Source: a virus. From it: a DNA stretch of 56,645 nucleotides. The stretch spans positions 1 to 56,645 of the IMG/VR virus record IMGVR_UViG_3300000553_000036, one strand, 5' to 3'. A program made the translations under genes and the position numbers. The notes under the pieces are model-generated. The model made no database searches. It saw nothing but the letters and a program-made list of their open reading frames with translations, and was not told the DNA's origin. Shown piece after piece: positions 55,383 through 56,645 of the stretch. Positions within the stretch are counted from its first letter, which is position 1. The number at the start of each line of letters is the position of its first letter.

Positions 55383-55769
55383 ATGAAAAAAGAAATTAAA
55401 GGTAGAGACGTACTAAAGATCAAGTTAATCTCTAAAGGCAAAGCTTACCAAGTTGAAGAAGGTCATTCTTTCTACGGTCAAACGTTCAATACTTATCAGT
55501 ATAACGGTACTGCGTTCACTGTTAATAGTAATGATGAGTTTGCTCAATGGAAAGATAACGCTAAATTATATAGTGTTACGTTCGATGAAGGAACTCGTGA
55601 TAGAGAAATCAATGGTGAACTAGTTAAGGTGCAAACTTTACAATTGGCTAGCTGTACTAATATTGACCAAGAAATCTCTATGGCTCAAACTGAAAAGACT
55701 TTAAGTGATATCTTTAAAGATGAACCTGCAGAAAAGGTTAGTGAATCTTTATTGAATGCTCTTAGTTAA
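55383..55769 (+). CDS. Unknown, probably abundant early protein (128 aa)
   Basis: This is the first gene of the rightward block. It begins MKKEIKGRDVLKIKLISKGK and continues with beta-type segments (HSFYGQTFNTYQYNGTAF, KLYSVTFDEGTRDREINGEL). It ends with an acidic helix (EKTLSDIFKDEPAEKVSESL). Codons are richer in CGT and less repetitive than in most neighbours. It has its own structured leader and a strong terminator, the profile of a highly expressed, separately regulated product. The acidic C-terminal tail recalls single-strand DNA-binding proteins, but no OB-fold signature is evident, so no function is assigned. Confidence 0.75.
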   Translation: MKKEIKGRDVLKIKLISKGKAYQVEEGHSFYGQTFNTYQYNGTAFTVNSNDEFAQWKDNAKLYSVTFDEGTRDREINGELVKVQTLQLASCTNIDQEISMAQTEKTLSDIFKDEPAEKVSESLLNALS

Positions 55770-55776
55770 TGTAAGT

Positions 55777-55810
55777 AAAGGCTCTCTGTTAATTCAGGGA
55801 GCCTTTATTT
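55777..55810 (+). terminator. Rho-independent terminator after the 128-aa gene
   Basis: AAAGGCTCTCTG (55777-55788), a 6-nt loop and CAGGGAGCCTTT (55795-55806) form a 12-bp stem with one U-G pair, followed by ATTT. It starts 7 bp after the stop codon. Confidence 0.88.
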
Positions 55811-55875
55811 CATATATAAGGGTGGGAAAGAATAGCTTCTTTGGGTGGGCATATATGCACAACAGCATTAAACCA

Positions 55876-55994
55876 GCAGAAACCTGCAACTATTAAACTT
55901 TTCTATTAGGAGAAAATAAACTTTTGTGGTGTATTTATGCAGGAATGTGCAGGTATTAGCATAAATGTTGCAGGAATGTAGAATAAATCCTGCA
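55876..55994. repeat. TGCAGG iteron-like repeat cluster
   Basis: Five copies of TGCAGG or its complement CCTGCA occur in about 112 bp (55883, 55938, 55948, 55969 and 55989 as first bases), including an 11-bp direct repeat TGCAGGAATGT at 55938 and 55969. A GCAG/CTGC hairpin starts the cluster. The 300-bp gap 55807-56107 holds no gene I can support. The cluster resembles origin iterons or regulator sites. Confidence 0.5.
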
Positions 55995-56107
55995 GATTTA
56001 TGAGTGTAAATGAGGTGGTGTGAGACCCCTCAAGCTCTAAGACATACAATTTACATAGTGTAAAAACCAAGCTACAAGGGAAATATATAGCATTAAACAA
56101 CAATTAT

Positions 56108-56338
56108 ATGGAAGGAGAAGTAAAACTTACTATTAGGATAGATGAGAAAGGTATAGAACATATTATATATAATCCTAAACATATTCCTCATAAAGGAGAA
56201 TGTATTTCTTTTAGTTATATTAAAGATGATGAGGATAATCCTGATTCTATATCTTTACCATTTGAAGTGGACTTTATAAATTATGAATATAATATAGAGA
56301 ACAACACTCTTAATGTTCTTATTCTTCTTGAATCATGA
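56108..56338 (+). CDS. Small unknown protein (76 aa)
   Basis: A 76-residue protein (EGEVKLTIRIDEKGIEHIIY, then PHKGECISFSY) of beta type with an acidic middle (DDEDNPDS). Its stop overlaps the start of the next gene (ATGA), so the two are coupled. No family was recognised. It belongs to the rightward, presumably early, gene run. The A/T-rich leader (AACAACAATTATATGG) is like that of other genes here. Confidence 0.6.
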   Translation: MEGEVKLTIRIDEKGIEHIIYNPKHIPHKGECISFSYIKDDEDNPDSISLPFEVDFINYEYNIENNTLNVLILLES

Positions 56339-56499
56339 CAATTACATACTATGACACACTGCTTAATAAAACAGTTAGTATAATAGCAAAAGATATACAA
56401 CGTAAAAGAAAGTATGATAAAGAGTATATTTATTGTTATTTAAGATGTAATGGTTATTGTAATGTTCATCCTACATATAAACTAACTATTAAACGATAA
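56335..56499 (+). CDS. Small basic Cys-containing protein (54 aa)
   Basis: A 54-codon frame from the ATGA overlap with the preceding gene to TAA at 56497-56499. The product (MTITYYDTLLNKTVSIIAKD, then a basic IQRKRKYDKEYIY stretch and CYLRCNGYCNVH) has three Cys and a His in a short segment that could bind zinc. It is too short for family recognition. Coupled overlap and a 4-bp gap to the next ATG support it as a real gene. Confidence 0.55.
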   Translation: MTITYYDTLLNKTVSIIAKDIQRKRKYDKEYIYCYLRCNGYCNVHPTYKLTIKR

Positions 56500-56503
56500 T
56501 TAT

Positions 56504-56645
56504 ATGAGAATAGAACTAATATACAATATAAACAATTTTTGTGTAGGATACACTATACTTCCTGATAATGATGATGATAAATCTGTTATTAGGGAGATAA
56601 TAGACTTACATTACTTTTTTGAGCCTATAGAATATCAAGACAAAG
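56504..56645 (+). CDS. Unknown protein, cut by the window edge
   Basis: An open frame starts with ATG at 56504, 4 bp after the previous stop, and remains open to the last base (47 codons). The visible part, MRIELIYNINNFCVGYTILP followed by an Asp-rich turn and EIIDLHYFFEPIEY, looks like a folded small protein. Function and full length cannot be seen. Confidence 0.5.
   Translation, partial: MRIELIYNINNFCVGYTILPDNDDDKSVIREIIDLHYFFEPIEYQDK

Noticed and set aside
55256-55441. Leftward 61-codon frame in the divergent region
   Set aside because: It overlaps the start of the well-supported 128-aa gene and the GC-rich folded leader; the protein has no plausible domain and no neighbours in coupling distance.
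55849-55892. A short 13-codon frame (MHNSIKPAETCNY) between early genes
   Set aside because: Too short and overlapping the TGCAGG repeat cluster; nothing supports translation.
1-56645. Stop-codon reassignment as in some crAss-like phages
   Set aside because: All giant frames are uninterrupted in the standard code, and genes end at TAA, TAG and TGA with normal spacing to the next start.

Overview
The window is most of the late (virion) half of a tailed bacteriophage of the crAss-like group (order Crassvirales), presumably infecting a Bacteroidota host. The assignment rests on one long leftward block of capsid, neck and tail genes ending in giant virion-packaged proteins. One of these, 3755 residues long, carries the DFDID metal-binding loop of crAss-like virion RNA polymerases. 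The DNA is AT-rich and genes overlap or are separated by a few bases. Starts lack Shine-Dalgarno sequences and sit in A/T-rich contexts, and two candidate promoters fit the Bacteroidota pattern (TTG/TTTG, about 20 nt, TAnnTTTG). Giant ORFs run unbroken in the standard code, so no stop-codon reassignment is needed.

Layout in the direction of transcription (right to left) from the divergent region near 55.0-55.4 kb. First come a small membrane protein, a winged-helix protein, an HU/IHF-like protein, a zinc-ribbon protein and four small unknowns. Then come the large terminase, the portal, an SPFH/band-7 protein, a scaffold-like protein and the major capsid protein. Next are a GC-rich structured RNA segment with an HNH endonuclease gene, conserved neck/connector proteins, an abundant virion protein followed by a strong terminator, and a set of appendage genes (collar-type fibre and Thr-rich proteins) ending at another terminator. 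Then follow a metallophosphoesterase, three neck/tail-tube proteins, a 1616-residue muzzle-like tail protein and a small tail-associated protein. The block ends with five large candidate ejected proteins (852, 1058, 840, 3755 and 1640 aa), a tiny membrane peptide and a collagen-like fibre at the left edge.

Rightward of 55.38 kb the strand switches. A compact, terminator-bounded 128-residue gene sits behind a structured GC-rich leader, followed by repeat-rich DNA and three small unknown genes, the last cut by the window edge. The switch region is the most unusual stretch. Within about 950 bp it holds a candidate leftward promoter, a perfect 16-bp inverted repeat, a near-consensus ParB-binding (parS-like) 16-mer, a folded GC-rich leader and an iteron-like TGCAGG cluster. 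It is a plausible replication/partition locus, which is an inference from sequence alone.

Other notable points are a histidine-phosphatase-like domain with an altered RHG motif and an HExxH motif in one ejected-type protein, and short modules shared between separate virion proteins that suggest common docking or decoration units. No tRNA, CRISPR array, integrase or recognisable lysis gene was found in this window.
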